Source of the DNA: Granulosicoccus antarcticus IMCC3135
Lineage (GTDB): Bacteria; Pseudomonadota; Gammaproteobacteria; Granulosicoccales; Granulosicoccaceae
Reading direction: 5' to 3'
Length of the DNA: 64,000 bases
Assembly: GCF_002215215.1 (NCBI RefSeq)
Contig: NZ_CP018632.1
Coordinates: forward strand, 4,088,501-4,152,500
Shown: positions 55,910 to 64,000 of the stretch, one piece after another
Position numbering within the stretch: the stretch's first letter is position 1
How the letters are laid out: every line of letters begins with the position of its first letter
Made by a program: the position numbers and the translations under genes
The notes under the pieces: generated by a model
Databases searched by the model: none
What the model saw: only the letters and a program-made list of their open reading frames with translations
What the model was told of the DNA's origin: nothing

Positions 55910-56260
55910 GTGCATAGAGAGAAATTCACACTCTCTGTGCGCAGAACTTCCTGCTCTATAGCCATCTTGTGCTTTGCGTGTTTGCAATCAGTGCCGTTCT
56001 CAAAACAGATATCGCACTGGTTCTCGGTGATTTCACTCGCAGCGGGTGAATCGGTTCTATTGGTCACAACCGGTGCCTTGAGCACCAGTCACTGGATGCT
56101 GGCAGCCTTTGTGGGCATGTCAAAACCACTGGGCCGTTTACCGTTTGCCACACTGTTCGGTGCCTACAGCCTGTTCGTCATGGCGGTTCTGACTACCTCG
56201 CTGTTTTTCATACCCTTGTTGGCTCGTATCAAGCCTGCTCCGGTGGTCATGAATCAATAG
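55910..56260 (+). CDS. Possible small membrane protein, unknown
   Basis: 116 codons with two or three hydrophobic stretches (SVISLAAGESVLLVTTGAL; LFGAYSLFVMAVLTTSLFFI). No family recognised and no good ribosome site; may be a remnant. Its place after cusF suggests a metal-related origin, but that is weak. Confidence 0.3.
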   Translation: MHREKFTLSVRRTSCSIAILCFACLQSVPFSKQISHWFSVISLAAGESVLLVTTGALSTSHWMLAAFVGMSKPLGRLPFATLFGAYSLFVMAVLTTSLFFIPLLARIKPAPVVMNQ

Positions 56261-56344
56261 AGGCTGGCATTTCGGGGGTTGCTGGCTCATGAGCACAGCC
56301 CTGGGCCACCTGCACACTCCTTGGTCATCAATAGATCGAACATT

Positions 56345-56382
56345 CAATCACAAACAATCATATTAATGATTGTTTGTGATTG
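56345..56382. promoter_or_regulatory. Candidate DeoR operator: perfect 17-bp inverted repeat
   Basis: CAATCACAAACAATCAT (56345-56361), four-base spacer ATTA, and its exact complement (56366-56382), 48 bases upstream of the DeoR start. Each arm holds two GATTG/CAATC elements seven to eight bases apart, so the whole site has four half-elements, fitting a DeoR-family oligomer. Likely autoregulatory operator for the sugar operon. Confidence 0.7.
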
Positions 56383-56429
56383 TAATTTCTGTATACTCGA
56401 TCGAAATCTTGCTCTATTGGACTTCAGGG

Positions 56430-57236
56430 ATGACGAAAAGTGAACGTTTCACATCCATACGTAAACATCTCTACAGCACAACCTACAGCTCCGTTCATGC
56501 CATAGCGACAGCCGTCGGCGCCTCCTTGGCCACCGTTCGTCGTGACCTGCAAGAGCTGGAACAGGCCGGTGTGATCATTCGTGAGCATGGCGGTGCCAGC
56601 ATCTCGGAAAGTGTTGAAATCGAGGTAGCTTTCGAGCAGCGTGTTCAGCACAACCTGCTTGCCAAGCGGGTCATTGCAGATGCTGCCTATCGGGAAATTC
56701 TGCCCCACAGCTCCATATTTCTGGATGCGGGCACCACCGTCTACCAGCTGGCTCGACGTATCCGTCTGGAGCCCTTCCCGGTCAACATCTTCAGTAACTG
56801 TATATCGGTTGCCCAGGAATTCTCGAACATCGATGGTGTGAGCGTGACACTGCTGGGTGGACGAGTGCGCCCGGAGAATGCCTCAATGGTCGGTAGCATC
56901 GCTGAGCAGACGCTGGACCAGTTGTGGTTCGATCACTTGTTTCTGGGCTGTGGTGCGATTGCGGATGATGGCTGCATCTACGGTGTTGATGCTGATGAGT
57001 CGCGCCTGAATCAGAAGATGTTAACGCGGGCAAGCAAAAAACACCTGTTGGTCGACTCCAGCAAATTCGGTCGTCACCTGACCTATCGCGTCGCCGAATT
57101 AGGCGATGACATCAACCTCTTTACCGACTCGAACCTGGACGCTTTATGGTCTGAAAAGCTTGAAGAGAAAGGCGTGCATGTCACCATCGTCTATCTTCCT
57201 GCCGCAAATGAAGACAAGCTCGATGCCACGCAATGA
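56430..57236 (+). CDS. DeoR/GlpR-family transcriptional regulator
   Basis: 268 residues from the ATG at 56430. N-terminal HTH (SVHAIATAVGASLATVRRDLQEL) with the family's RRDL helix and the GGA turn (IIREHGGASI), then the sugar-phosphate-sensing DeoRC domain (IFLDAGTTVYQLAR, VSVTLLGGRVRPE, LVDSSKFGR). First gene of the sugar operon and overlapping the kinase by four bases. It probably senses a phosphorylated sugar made by the operon. Confidence 0.9.
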   Translation: MTKSERFTSIRKHLYSTTYSSVHAIATAVGASLATVRRDLQELEQAGVIIREHGGASISESVEIEVAFEQRVQHNLLAKRVIADAAYREILPHSSIFLDAGTTVYQLARRIRLEPFPVNIFSNCISVAQEFSNIDGVSVTLLGGRVRPENASMVGSIAEQTLDQLWFDHLFLGCGAIADDGCIYGVDADESRLNQKMLTRASKKHLLVDSSKFGRHLTYRVAELGDDINLFTDSNLDALWSEKLEEKGVHVTIVYLPAANEDKLDATQ

Positions 57237-58189
57237 GCATCGTAGCCGGCATTGATAGCGGTGGTACCAAAACCATCTTCGCCGCCTGTGACAAGAACGC
57301 CAAAGTCACCTCTTTTCATTTGGTCGATAGCATCGCCCCCACACCCAATGCACCTTGGGTCGGCAAATTCGAAGACCTGCTGTCGCTTGATAGCTCTGTT
57401 GTCAATGACGCTGAACGCTTAGTGCTGGGACTGCCTTTTCATGGCGAAGATCAGGCCTACAGCGAGCATCAAAGCGAAACAGTCAGGCGCTGTCTTGGTG
57501 ATCGGGCCGTTGTACAAAACGATGTACACATCGCTTTTGATGGCGCTTTGGCAGGAAGCGCAGGCGTTTTAGTACTCGCGGGTACAGGCTCCATGGCCTG
57601 GGGAAGTTTGAATGGCCCGAATGACAGGCATTTTCGAGTCGGCGGCTGGGGAGAGACCATCGGCGATGAAGGCAGCGCCTTCTGGATTGGTCGATCGGCA
57701 TTACAGACCCTGTCAAGGCACCTGGATGGTCGAGAGACAGCGGCTGAGTTTTCACAACATATCCTGAGCGATCTTGGCATTGAGCCCACCCAGCTACACA
57801 GCTGGATACACAGCTCCAAGGAGCCACGCAAACACGTTGCAACGCTTGCGATCATCGTCTCAAAGCTGAGCCAATCGGGCAATGCAACAGCGCATACGAT
57901 ACTGACGCAGGCAGCAGATCATCTGGCTGAGCACGTTCTGACGCTATGGCGTCAGCTCAAGACAGACAAACCTTTGGCTTGGAGCTATGCAGGCGGTGTA
58001 TTCAACAGCCCCTACATAGTGGAACGACTACAGGAGCGTTTGAGCAGCGCCCCTCTATTACCACGACTACCTCCGATTGGAGGTGCGCTACTGCAAGCTT
58101 CGCACAAGGCAGGCTGGTCAATTGATGATGCCTGGATCTCGCAACTTGCACTGTCGCTCGAAGCCAGGCTCAAAACCACATCCAACTGA
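57233..58189 (+). CDS. BadF/BadG-type ATPase family sugar kinase (N-acetylglucosamine kinase-like)
   Basis: 318 residues. ASKHA fold: phosphate-1 loop GIDSGGTKTIFAA at the N terminus, VLAGTGSMAWG and GGWGETIGDEGSAFWIG in the middle, YAGGVFNSP near the end. The family contains mammalian-type GlcNAc kinases. In this operon it most likely phosphorylates the imported (amino)sugar in the cytosol. ATGA overlap with deoR. Confidence 0.85.
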   Translation: MSIVAGIDSGGTKTIFAACDKNAKVTSFHLVDSIAPTPNAPWVGKFEDLLSLDSSVVNDAERLVLGLPFHGEDQAYSEHQSETVRRCLGDRAVVQNDVHIAFDGALAGSAGVLVLAGTGSMAWGSLNGPNDRHFRVGGWGETIGDEGSAFWIGRSALQTLSRHLDGRETAAEFSQHILSDLGIEPTQLHSWIHSSKEPRKHVATLAIIVSKLSQSGNATAHTILTQAADHLAEHVLTLWRQLKTDKPLAWSYAGGVFNSPYIVERLQERLSSAPLLPRLPPIGGALLQASHKAGWSIDDAWISQLALSLEARLKTTSN

Positions 58190-58203
58190 TAGGGACATAA
58201 GTA

Positions 58204-59481
58204 ATGCGTTATCCAAAAGCAGGAAGTACGTTTCTGGTTGCAGCCATTGCAGCCACTCAACTGATGGGTGCAGCACCGACGTGGGCTGCCGACGATAAAC
58301 CATTTGATGGACAGACCTTGTCTGTTCTACTGCCACCCTGGGGCACGCTACCCAAGGATATGACAGACCAGTTCACTGCCGATACGGGAATTTCTCTGGA
58401 TGGTCAGACCTTGGGATGGGATGAGATTCGAACAAAGATCGTCACCTCGATGATCGCCAATACAGCACCGGCCAGCGCCGTTGAAATCGATTGGTCATGG
58501 GTGGGCCAGTTCGGGGCTGCAGGCTGGTTCCAGCCACTGGATGGCCTGGTCGATGCAGCCGCCATCAAGGATGCCCCGACAGCCAAGATCTTTGTCTACG
58601 ATGGAGCCCAGCTGGCGGTGCCCTACAACAATGACTTTCGCATCCTGATCTACAACAAGGCGCACCTGAAGCAAGCTGGCATCAGCGCGCCACCCACCAC
58701 CCCGAACGAGATGCTCGAGGCTGCCCGCACCATTAAGGCTGAAGGTATCGCAGACTATCCAATCGGCTTGCCATTGTCCGCCACCGAAGGCAGTGCCACC
58801 GCCTGGTATCTACTGACCAAGGCCTTTGGTGGTGATCTGTTTGATGCCGATTTCAACCCCTTGTTCACCACACCCGATTCTGCCGGGTACAAGGCCATGG
58901 CTTTCGAGATCGAAGCGCTTAACGAAGGGCTCATCAGCCCAGCGGCTACGGGTCTGAAAGATGTCGACATCCAGGAGCTGTTCAAAAATGGGCAGACCTC
59001 ATTTGATGTAGCAGGCTGGGCAGGTTCTATTTCGGTCTACGAGGATCCGGAAAAATCAACAGTTGCAGGTGATGCCGCACTGGCACTCATGATTTCAACC
59101 ACCGGTACGCCACGCTCATTCGGTCTGCCAGAGGCGGTCGGTATTCCATCAAACGCCAAGAATCCGGGTGCAGCAGCTGCATTTATAGACTGGATCCAGA
59201 CTGCCGAGACTCAAATCGGTGCCTACCACTCGCTGGGCAATCTGCCGCCACGTCTGAGTGTCCTGGAGACGCTCAATACTGCCGGCGAATTGAAAGATGG
59301 CGACATTCTGCTTGAGCAAGCCGCATTCGCAGAGCCGCTGTTTGCACAAGGGACACCAGGCTGGTACCCGGAGTTCTCGGCCGCGGTTGCAAGCAACCTG
59401 AACCTGGCTGCCAAGGGTCAGATCAGCGTGCAAGAAGCCGTTGATCGCATCGCCGATCAAGCTACTGCAGCGATGCAATAA
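58204..59481 (+). CDS. ABC sugar-binding protein
   Basis: 425 residues with a signal peptide ending near TWA-AD. Family-1 extracellular binding protein: SVLLPPWGTLPKDMTDQFTA, AVPYNNDFRILIYNKAHLK (sugar-pocket hinge), and AVGIPSNAKNPGAAAAFIDW near the C terminus. Delivers the substrate to the two permeases directly downstream. Substrate inferred as an amino sugar or related hexose from the operon. Confidence 0.9.
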   Translation: MRYPKAGSTFLVAAIAATQLMGAAPTWAADDKPFDGQTLSVLLPPWGTLPKDMTDQFTADTGISLDGQTLGWDEIRTKIVTSMIANTAPASAVEIDWSWVGQFGAAGWFQPLDGLVDAAAIKDAPTAKIFVYDGAQLAVPYNNDFRILIYNKAHLKQAGISAPPTTPNEMLEAARTIKAEGIADYPIGLPLSATEGSATAWYLLTKAFGGDLFDADFNPLFTTPDSAGYKAMAFEIEALNEGLISPAATGLKDVDIQELFKNGQTSFDVAGWAGSISVYEDPEKSTVAGDAALALMISTTGTPRSFGLPEAVGIPSNAKNPGAAAAFIDWIQTAETQIGAYHSLGNLPPRLSVLETLNTAGELKDGDILLEQAAFAEPLFAQGTPGWYPEFSAAVASNLNLAAKGQISVQEAVDRIADQATAAMQ

Positions 59482-59511
59482 GCGCTGAATCCAGCAGAGG
59501 CCACAGACACC

Positions 59512-60417
59512 ATGAACACAATACGAGAAAAACTGTGGCCTCTACCCAAGCTGAAGGCAAGCCTTCTGGGCTGGGGCTATGTCGCCCCGGCGCTGCTGAT
59601 CATGGGCGCCCTGGTGCTTTGGCCCCTGGCCTCGACAATCTGGGATAGCTTCTACAGCGTCAACCCCATGAAGGTAGGCAAGCCCTTTGTTGGCCTGGAC
59701 AACTATATAAACCTGCTCTCCGATCCCAATGTCCGACAAGCATGGAGCAACACTTTCCTCTATGTGCTTTTCACGGTCGTCATCGAAACCGTTCTGGGTG
59801 TCAGTGCTGCCTTGCTGTTGAACAAGGTCAAGTTCGGCCGAAGCTGGCTGCTGGCGGCACTGATACTGCCCTGGTGTCTACCTCCGGTAGTCAATGCCAT
59901 CGTCTGGGGCTGGATCTTCAATCCAAGCTATGGCGTGCTGAACAACGCCTTGCTTTCCATGGGCGTCATTAGTGAAAACAAGGTCTGGTTCAATGAGCGC
60001 CTGTCGGCACTGTTCATGATCTCTGTGGTACATGCCTGGCGCATGATGCCTCTGACTGCCATTATCATACTGGCAGCCCTGCAAAGCATTCCAAAAGAGC
60101 TTTATGAAGCGGCGAAACTGGATGGCGCCGGTGCTATCAAGATGTTCCGCAAGATCACTCTGCCACTGATCGCCAGCGGACTGGCCATAGCCCTGAGCCA
60201 GTCAACGGTTTTCGCCTTCAACATGTTTGACGAGGCGTGGATCATGAATGGCACCGGCTACGACACCCGCTCGGTCATGATACAGGTGTATATGTCGGCC
60301 TTCCAGAATCTGAAATTCTCCTACGGGATGGCTCTGTCAATCATGGCCATGCTCGCCTCTCTGATCATCTCCGCCGTGTATGTACTGCGTGTCTATCGTG
60401 AAACGAGGTTCGACTGA
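59512..60417 (+). CDS. ABC sugar permease, MalF-type
   Basis: 301 residues, six membrane helices. The cytoplasmic EAA loop (ELYEAAKLDGAGAIKMFRKI) that contacts the ATPase is present. Ends with TGATG, the stop overlapping the next permease start by one base. Confidence 0.92.
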   Translation: MNTIREKLWPLPKLKASLLGWGYVAPALLIMGALVLWPLASTIWDSFYSVNPMKVGKPFVGLDNYINLLSDPNVRQAWSNTFLYVLFTVVIETVLGVSAALLLNKVKFGRSWLLAALILPWCLPPVVNAIVWGWIFNPSYGVLNNALLSMGVISENKVWFNERLSALFMISVVHAWRMMPLTAIIILAALQSIPKELYEAAKLDGAGAIKMFRKITLPLIASGLAIALSQSTVFAFNMFDEAWIMNGTGYDTRSVMIQVYMSAFQNLKFSYGMALSIMAMLASLIISAVYVLRVYRETRFD

Positions 60418-61295
60418 TGTATTCACCCACTTTGAAGATATTTGCGGGTCGCGCCGGACTTTGCCTGGCCGTATTGGTGCTGCTGCTCTGGTCAATAGGT
60501 CCGGTCTACTGGTCGCTGGTGACCAGCCTGACGCCCCCCAATGATCTGGTATCAGCAGAGCTGCATCTGTGGCCACAGACGCTGACGTTCGAGCACTACA
60601 ATAAGCTGTTCGGGGCAACCAGCCAGTCACAGGGCAATGAGGTGCAGTCGGTATGGCCGCAGTTTTCACGCGCCTTTTTCAACAGCATTGTTACCTCTGT
60701 AGGGGCCACACTGCTGACGGTAGTGATTGCCGCCTTTGGTGCCTACGCCTTTGTCCGGTTCAGCTTTCCCGGTCGCGACATACTGTTCTTCATTGTCGTG
60801 GCAACCATGGCAATTCCGGCCTACACGGTCATGATCCCGCTTTATCGGCTGATGATCTCTGTGTCGCTGATTGACACCATGACAGGCGTTATTCTGATTT
60901 ATGTCTCAGCCTTTCTGCCACTGGCCTTGTGGCTTATGCGCAGCATCTATCAGGCCATTCCCATCTCTCTTGAGGAGGCCGCCTATCTGGATGGCGCCGG
61001 TAAAACCCATACCTTGATCAAGATCATTCTGCCTATCGCAGCCCCTGGTCTGATCGCTGCGGCCATTCTTACTTTCCTGAATGCCTGGGGTCAGTTCATG
61101 GTGCCACTGGTCTTCTCACCCACGCTGGCAACAAAACCACTGACCGTGCTTATCCCTGAGTTCGTGACCCGCAACTATATCGACTACGGTTTGATGAACG
61201 CGGCAGGCATCATTGCCGTGGTGCCCCCCATATTGCTGGTGATTTTCCTCAACCGGTTTCTGGTCAGCGGCTTGATGGCAGGTGCGGGAAAATAA
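60417..61295 (+). CDS. ABC sugar permease, MalG-type
   Basis: 292 residues, six membrane helices with the EAA loop (SLEEAAYLDGAGKTHTLIKI). Forms the membrane channel with the MalF-type partner; translationally coupled to it. Confidence 0.92.
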   Translation: MYSPTLKIFAGRAGLCLAVLVLLLWSIGPVYWSLVTSLTPPNDLVSAELHLWPQTLTFEHYNKLFGATSQSQGNEVQSVWPQFSRAFFNSIVTSVGATLLTVVIAAFGAYAFVRFSFPGRDILFFIVVATMAIPAYTVMIPLYRLMISVSLIDTMTGVILIYVSAFLPLALWLMRSIYQAIPISLEEAAYLDGAGKTHTLIKIILPIAAPGLIAAAILTFLNAWGQFMVPLVFSPTLATKPLTVLIPEFVTRNYIDYGLMNAAGIIAVVPPILLVIFLNRFLVSGLMAGAGK

Positions 61296-61402
61296 CGCTC
61301 CCCGCGCACATCAGAACACCTTAACCGCCGCGCCGGGCAATACACAGGTGCAGGCCACTCTACACACTTGCACTTGCGTGCTCTTTGGAAAAGGATAGAA
61401 CT

Positions 61403-62485
61403 TTGGCCAAGCTGGAAATATCACAACTGAAGAAGCGTTACGGTCGGGTCGAGGTGATCCATGGCGTCGACATGACGGTTGAGGATGGCGAGTTTGTCTC
61501 GCTGATCGGCAGCTCGGGATGTGGTAAATCAACCATGTTGCGCATGATTGCAGGCCTGGAATCGGTGAGCTCGGGGAGCATGTCGCTCGATGGGCGGCTG
61601 ATCAATAGCGTTGAACCCAAAGATCGTGATATCGCCATGGTCTTCCAGAACTACGCACTGTACCCTCACCTGAGCGTTGCACAGAACATGGGGTTCAGTC
61701 TCGAACTTCGCAAAGTGCCCAAGAAAGAGGCAGCCATTGCGGTTGCCAAAGCGGCAGAGATGCTGGGTCTGACCCCCTACCTGGACCGAACACCCAAAGC
61801 ACTGTCAGGTGGTCAGCGTCAGCGGGTGGCCATGGGGCGTGCCATCGTGCGCAATCCTCGCTTGTTCCTGTTTGATGAACCGCTGTCAAATCTTGACGCC
61901 AAACTGCGAGTACAAATGCGCATGGAGATCAAGGCGTTGCAAAAGCGCCTGGGCACAACCTCGATTTACGTCACCCACGACCAGGTCGAGGCGCTGACCA
62001 TGTCCGATCGCGTGGTTCTGCTCAACGCCGGACGTGTCGAACAGATCGGCACGCCGATGCAGGTCTACAAACGTCCTGCAAACGTATTTGTTGCAACCTT
62101 CATCGGATCCCCTGCAATGAACCTCTTGTCAGGCACCCTGTTGCGCGACGCTGATCAGTGCTTTGCCAAGGTGGATGGAAAAACGTTTGCCCTGCCCGAA
62201 TGCGAAGGCGTTGCCGATGGAACAAGCATCAAACTGGGTGTGCGGCCCGAGCACCTGAGAATTGTCGATGGCCCTGATGCTCAAGACACGTTCAATATGA
62301 GCGTTGAGGTGGTTGAGACAACGGGCGCGGAAACCCATGTCTATGGCTGCCTGGGGGCTGACAACATGACGGTCACCCTGGATGGTGAAATATCCCCCAC
62401 AGTGGGTGAGACGATCCGCTTGCAATCCCCCACAAAAACTCTGCACGTGTTCGATGCCGCCAGTGGCGCACGACTCAATTCCTGA
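61403..62485 (+). CDS. ABC sugar transporter ATPase, UgpC/MsmK type
   Basis: 360 residues. Walker A (GSSGCGKST), signature (LSGGQRQRVAMGRAI) and Walker B (LFLFDEPLSNLD) followed by the TOBE-type C-terminal regulatory domain (LGVRPEHLRI). The start is taken at TTG 61403: AAGGA lies seven bases upstream and MAKLEISQLKKRYG is the usual family beginning. An upstream TTG at 61385 is less likely. Completes the importer; the palindrome at 62503 follows. Confidence 0.9.
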   Translation: MAKLEISQLKKRYGRVEVIHGVDMTVEDGEFVSLIGSSGCGKSTMLRMIAGLESVSSGSMSLDGRLINSVEPKDRDIAMVFQNYALYPHLSVAQNMGFSLELRKVPKKEAAIAVAKAAEMLGLTPYLDRTPKALSGGQRQRVAMGRAIVRNPRLFLFDEPLSNLDAKLRVQMRMEIKALQKRLGTTSIYVTHDQVEALTMSDRVVLLNAGRVEQIGTPMQVYKRPANVFVATFIGSPAMNLLSGTLLRDADQCFAKVDGKTFALPECEGVADGTSIKLGVRPEHLRIVDGPDAQDTFNMSVEVVETTGAETHVYGCLGADNMTVTLDGEISPTVGETIRLQSPTKTLHVFDAASGARLNS

Positions 62486-62502
62486 AGAATGCACACCCAG
62501 CC

Positions 62503-62548
62503 CTTAGGGCTCGTGAAATATATAGCTAATTATTTCACAAACCCTTAG
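62503..62548. repeat. Short imperfect palindrome related to the MITE-like element
   Basis: TTAGGGCTCGTGAAATA (62504-62520) mirrors TATTTCACAAACCCTTAG (62531-62548) with a few mismatches. The arms resemble the TIR of the 31124-31285 element (AGGGGTCGTGAAATAATTA). It lies inside the sugar operon, between the ATPase and SIS genes, and would form a hairpin in the mRNA. Confidence 0.5.
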
Positions 62549-62586
62549 TGCAGCTGAACTTAACAATGAGAGAAAAGGAGAGAATA

Positions 62587-63549
62587 ATGTCCCCGACCTT
62601 AACCAGTATCACTGGTCAATTCGACTATTGGCGCGACGCCAATATGCCTGCGCCACTGCCCCCGGCAGAGGGTGTGCGGATCATCATCGGCTGCGGCACA
62701 TCCTACAACCTTGCCCTTGCCGTGGCAGCGGCGATGAATGCTTGCGGCTTGCACGCCTTGGCGGTACCGGCCGGTGAGTGGACGATACGCTCCCATGCCT
62801 ATCTGGCCAAAGGGGTGAAGATCGACTGTGTCATCGCCCTGTCTCGCAGTGGCGAGACCACTGAAACGGTTCAAGCAACAGCTGCCAGCAATGCCCGTGG
62901 CCAGAAAACCATCGGTATAACCTGTGCGCAAGATTCTGCATTGAGCACCGTGGCACAAACAGCTATTGAGTTTGCAACCCATTCAAGTGAAGGCATCGTC
63001 ATGACCTGCTCTGCCAGCCTGATGCTTCTGGCAGGCTACGCACTGGCAGGCCTGAGCATCGATGATGCCCTGGCAACACAGGCGCAAGCCGCACTTCAAG
63101 CTCTGGATGCGATACCGCCCAGTGCTTATTCAGAACGAACCCATTTTGTCTTTCTAGGTGGTGGTGCCCACTACGGTGTCAGCCTGGAAGGTGCCCTGAA
63201 GCTGCAGGAAATGGCCATCTGCTATACACAGGGTTTCCATCCCGGAGAATACCGTCATGGGCCTGTTAGCCTGGTTGACCAGCGTACGGCTGTGATCATG
63301 CTGTATCACACTGATACCTGTGAAGAAGAGGCGCTACTGGTCAAGGAATTACAGGCAAAAGGTGCCTGGGTACTGGGTCTTGGCGGCCCCGGTGATGCCT
63401 CTATCAACGTAACGAGCGTCGGCGATCTGTCCGGCGCCGAAGTGCTACCGGCCTTACAACTGCTCGGGGAGCGCTATGCACAGGCACACCGAATCGATAC
63501 AAGCACACCCCGTCATCTGACAAAAGTCGTCATGTTGGATTCAGAATGA
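62587..63549 (+). CDS. SIS-domain sugar-phosphate isomerase/deaminase (AgaS/GlmS-like)
   Basis: 320 residues from the ATG at 62587 (AAGGAG six bases upstream). Two sugar-isomerase domains: [20 protein letters not shown] and [13 protein letters not shown] in the first, [21 protein letters not shown] and [14 protein letters not shown] in the second. The family includes GlmS, FrlB and AgaS (galactosamine-6-phosphate deaminase/isomerase). Between a sugar importer and a tagatose-type aldolase, AgaS-like conversion of a hexosamine-6-phosphate to the ketose phosphate is most likely. Its stop overlaps the aldolase start. Confidence 0.85.
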   Translation: MSPTLTSITGQFDYWRDANMPAPLPPAEGVRIIIGCGTSYNLALAVAAAMNACGLHALAVPAGEWTIRSHAYLAKGVKIDCVIALSRSGETTETVQATAASNARGQKTIGITCAQDSALSTVAQTAIEFATHSSEGIVMTCSASLMLLAGYALAGLSIDDALATQAQAALQALDAIPPSAYSERTHFVFLGGGAHYGVSLEGALKLQEMAICYTQGFHPGEYRHGPVSLVDQRTAVIMLYHTDTCEEEALLVKELQAKGAWVLGLGGPGDASINVTSVGDLSGAEVLPALQLLGERYAQAHRIDTSTPRHLTKVVMLDSE

Positions 63550-64000
63550 TGCAGCCATTGAACACCTTGCTGGATCTTCCGGCACAACATACAGCGGGCC
63601 ATCGTACAGGGATCACCTCGATATGCAGCGCGCATCCCCTGGTCATAGAGGCAGCGCTTCTAGAGGCTGCAGATACAAGCGGCACAGTTCTGATCGAAGC
63701 CACCTGTAACCAGGTCAATCAGGACGGCGGTTACACCGGTATGAACCCGGCCGGGTTTCGTGATTTTGTGCTCAATATCGCGGCCAGCATCGGCTTTCCG
63801 GCTAAGAATATTCTGTTCGGTGGTGATCACCTCGGCCCCAATCCCTGGCGTAAATTGCCAGCCGCCGAAGCAATGGAAAAAGCCTGTGTGATGACGGCAG
63901 CTTATGCGCAAGCAGGGTTTTCAAAGATCCACCTGGACGCCAGCATGGCCTGTGCCGACGATCCTGACCCCTTGCCCGCCACAACGATTGCGCAACGCGC
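63546..64000 (+). CDS. Tagatose-1,6-bisphosphate aldolase subunit GatZ/KbaZ-like, N-terminal part (cut by window edge)
   Basis: 151 codons before the window ends. Opening sequence [39 protein letters not shown] and [13 protein letters not shown] is the GatZ/KbaZ family, which works with GatY/KbaY to cleave tagatose-1,6-bisphosphate, or stabilises it. The ATG overlaps the SIS-gene stop (ATGATG). Its partner aldolase and a phosphofructokinase-like gene would be expected just beyond the window. Confidence 0.88.
   Translation, partial: MMQPLNTLLDLPAQHTAGHRTGITSICSAHPLVIEAALLEAADTSGTVLIEATCNQVNQDGGYTGMNPAGFRDFVLNIAASIGFPAKNILFGGDHLGPNPWRKLPAAEAMEKACVMTAAYAQAGFSKIHLDASMACADDPDPLPATTIAQR

Overview
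The window reads as a chromosomal segment of a marine, metabolically versatile gammaproteobacterium. Reasons: assimilatory nitrate genes with a PP2C/kinase, NADP-type malic enzyme fused to phosphotransacetylase, Cus/Cop-type copper genes, a demethylating FAD dehydrogenase with a GMC oxidoreductase, and sugar ABC systems. A Granulosicoccus-like organism would fit, but this is inference from gene content only. No rRNA, tRNA, CRISPR array, prophage or intact transposase gene was seen.

Layout. (1) 1-6343: a minus-strand polyol unit (solute-binding protein, NCS1-type permease, mannitol 2-dehydrogenase, start of glgC) with a divergent AraC regulator. (2) 6394-16356: one minus-strand nitrate assimilation operon: triple-GAF protein, nirB, nirD, nasA (broken by one missing base in a G run), narK, and a PP2C phosphatase/serine-threonine kinase. 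(3) 16855-25684: cytosolic sulfite-oxidase-like enzyme, DadA-like oxidase, malic enzyme, MscS channel and a membrane-anchored hydrolase. (4) 25847-32445: an LtrA remnant followed by a group of secreted or lipoprotein paralogs that share an unrecognised WPD-GWYQVQS module of about 50 residues, plus a 160-bp MITE-like inverted-repeat element. (5) 32703-40711: catabolic operon (aldehyde dehydrogenase, enolase-superfamily enzyme, GMC oxidoreductase, dimethylglycine-dehydrogenase-like protein) with a divergent IclR regulator and a palindromic operator candidate. (6) 40729-42011: a small accessory patch with a DUF1016/YhcG remnant, a Rap1a/Tai-like gene, a coiled-coil ORF and a truncated acetyltransferase. 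(7) 42296-56260: redox and copper region: CRP-TrxR-like fusion, YnfA, glutaredoxin-MauE fusion, two BON-like paralogs, DUF305 protein, CusRS-like two-component system, a decayed copper P-type ATPase, a decayed YtcJ-like amidohydrolase, two cupredoxins, a TolC-like channel, a multicopper oxidase and CusF. (8) 56430-64000: a plus-strand amino-sugar/sugar operon: DeoR regulator, BadF-type kinase, complete ABC importer, SIS isomerase and a GatZ/KbaZ aldolase running off the window.

How they work together. Region 2 imports nitrate (NarK), reduces it to nitrite (NasA) and then to ammonium (NirBD); the GAF and PP2C/kinase proteins at the two ends of the operon are likely regulatory. Region 8 looks like import, phosphorylation, isomerisation/deamination and aldol cleavage of a hexosamine-type sugar. 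Region 7 senses periplasmic copper (CusRS) and handles it with oxidase, cupredoxins, CusF and an outer-membrane channel, while the exporting ATPase copy here is dead. Several remnants (LtrA, DUF1016, GNAT, copper ATPase, amidohydrolase) show active gene decay at the borders between modules.
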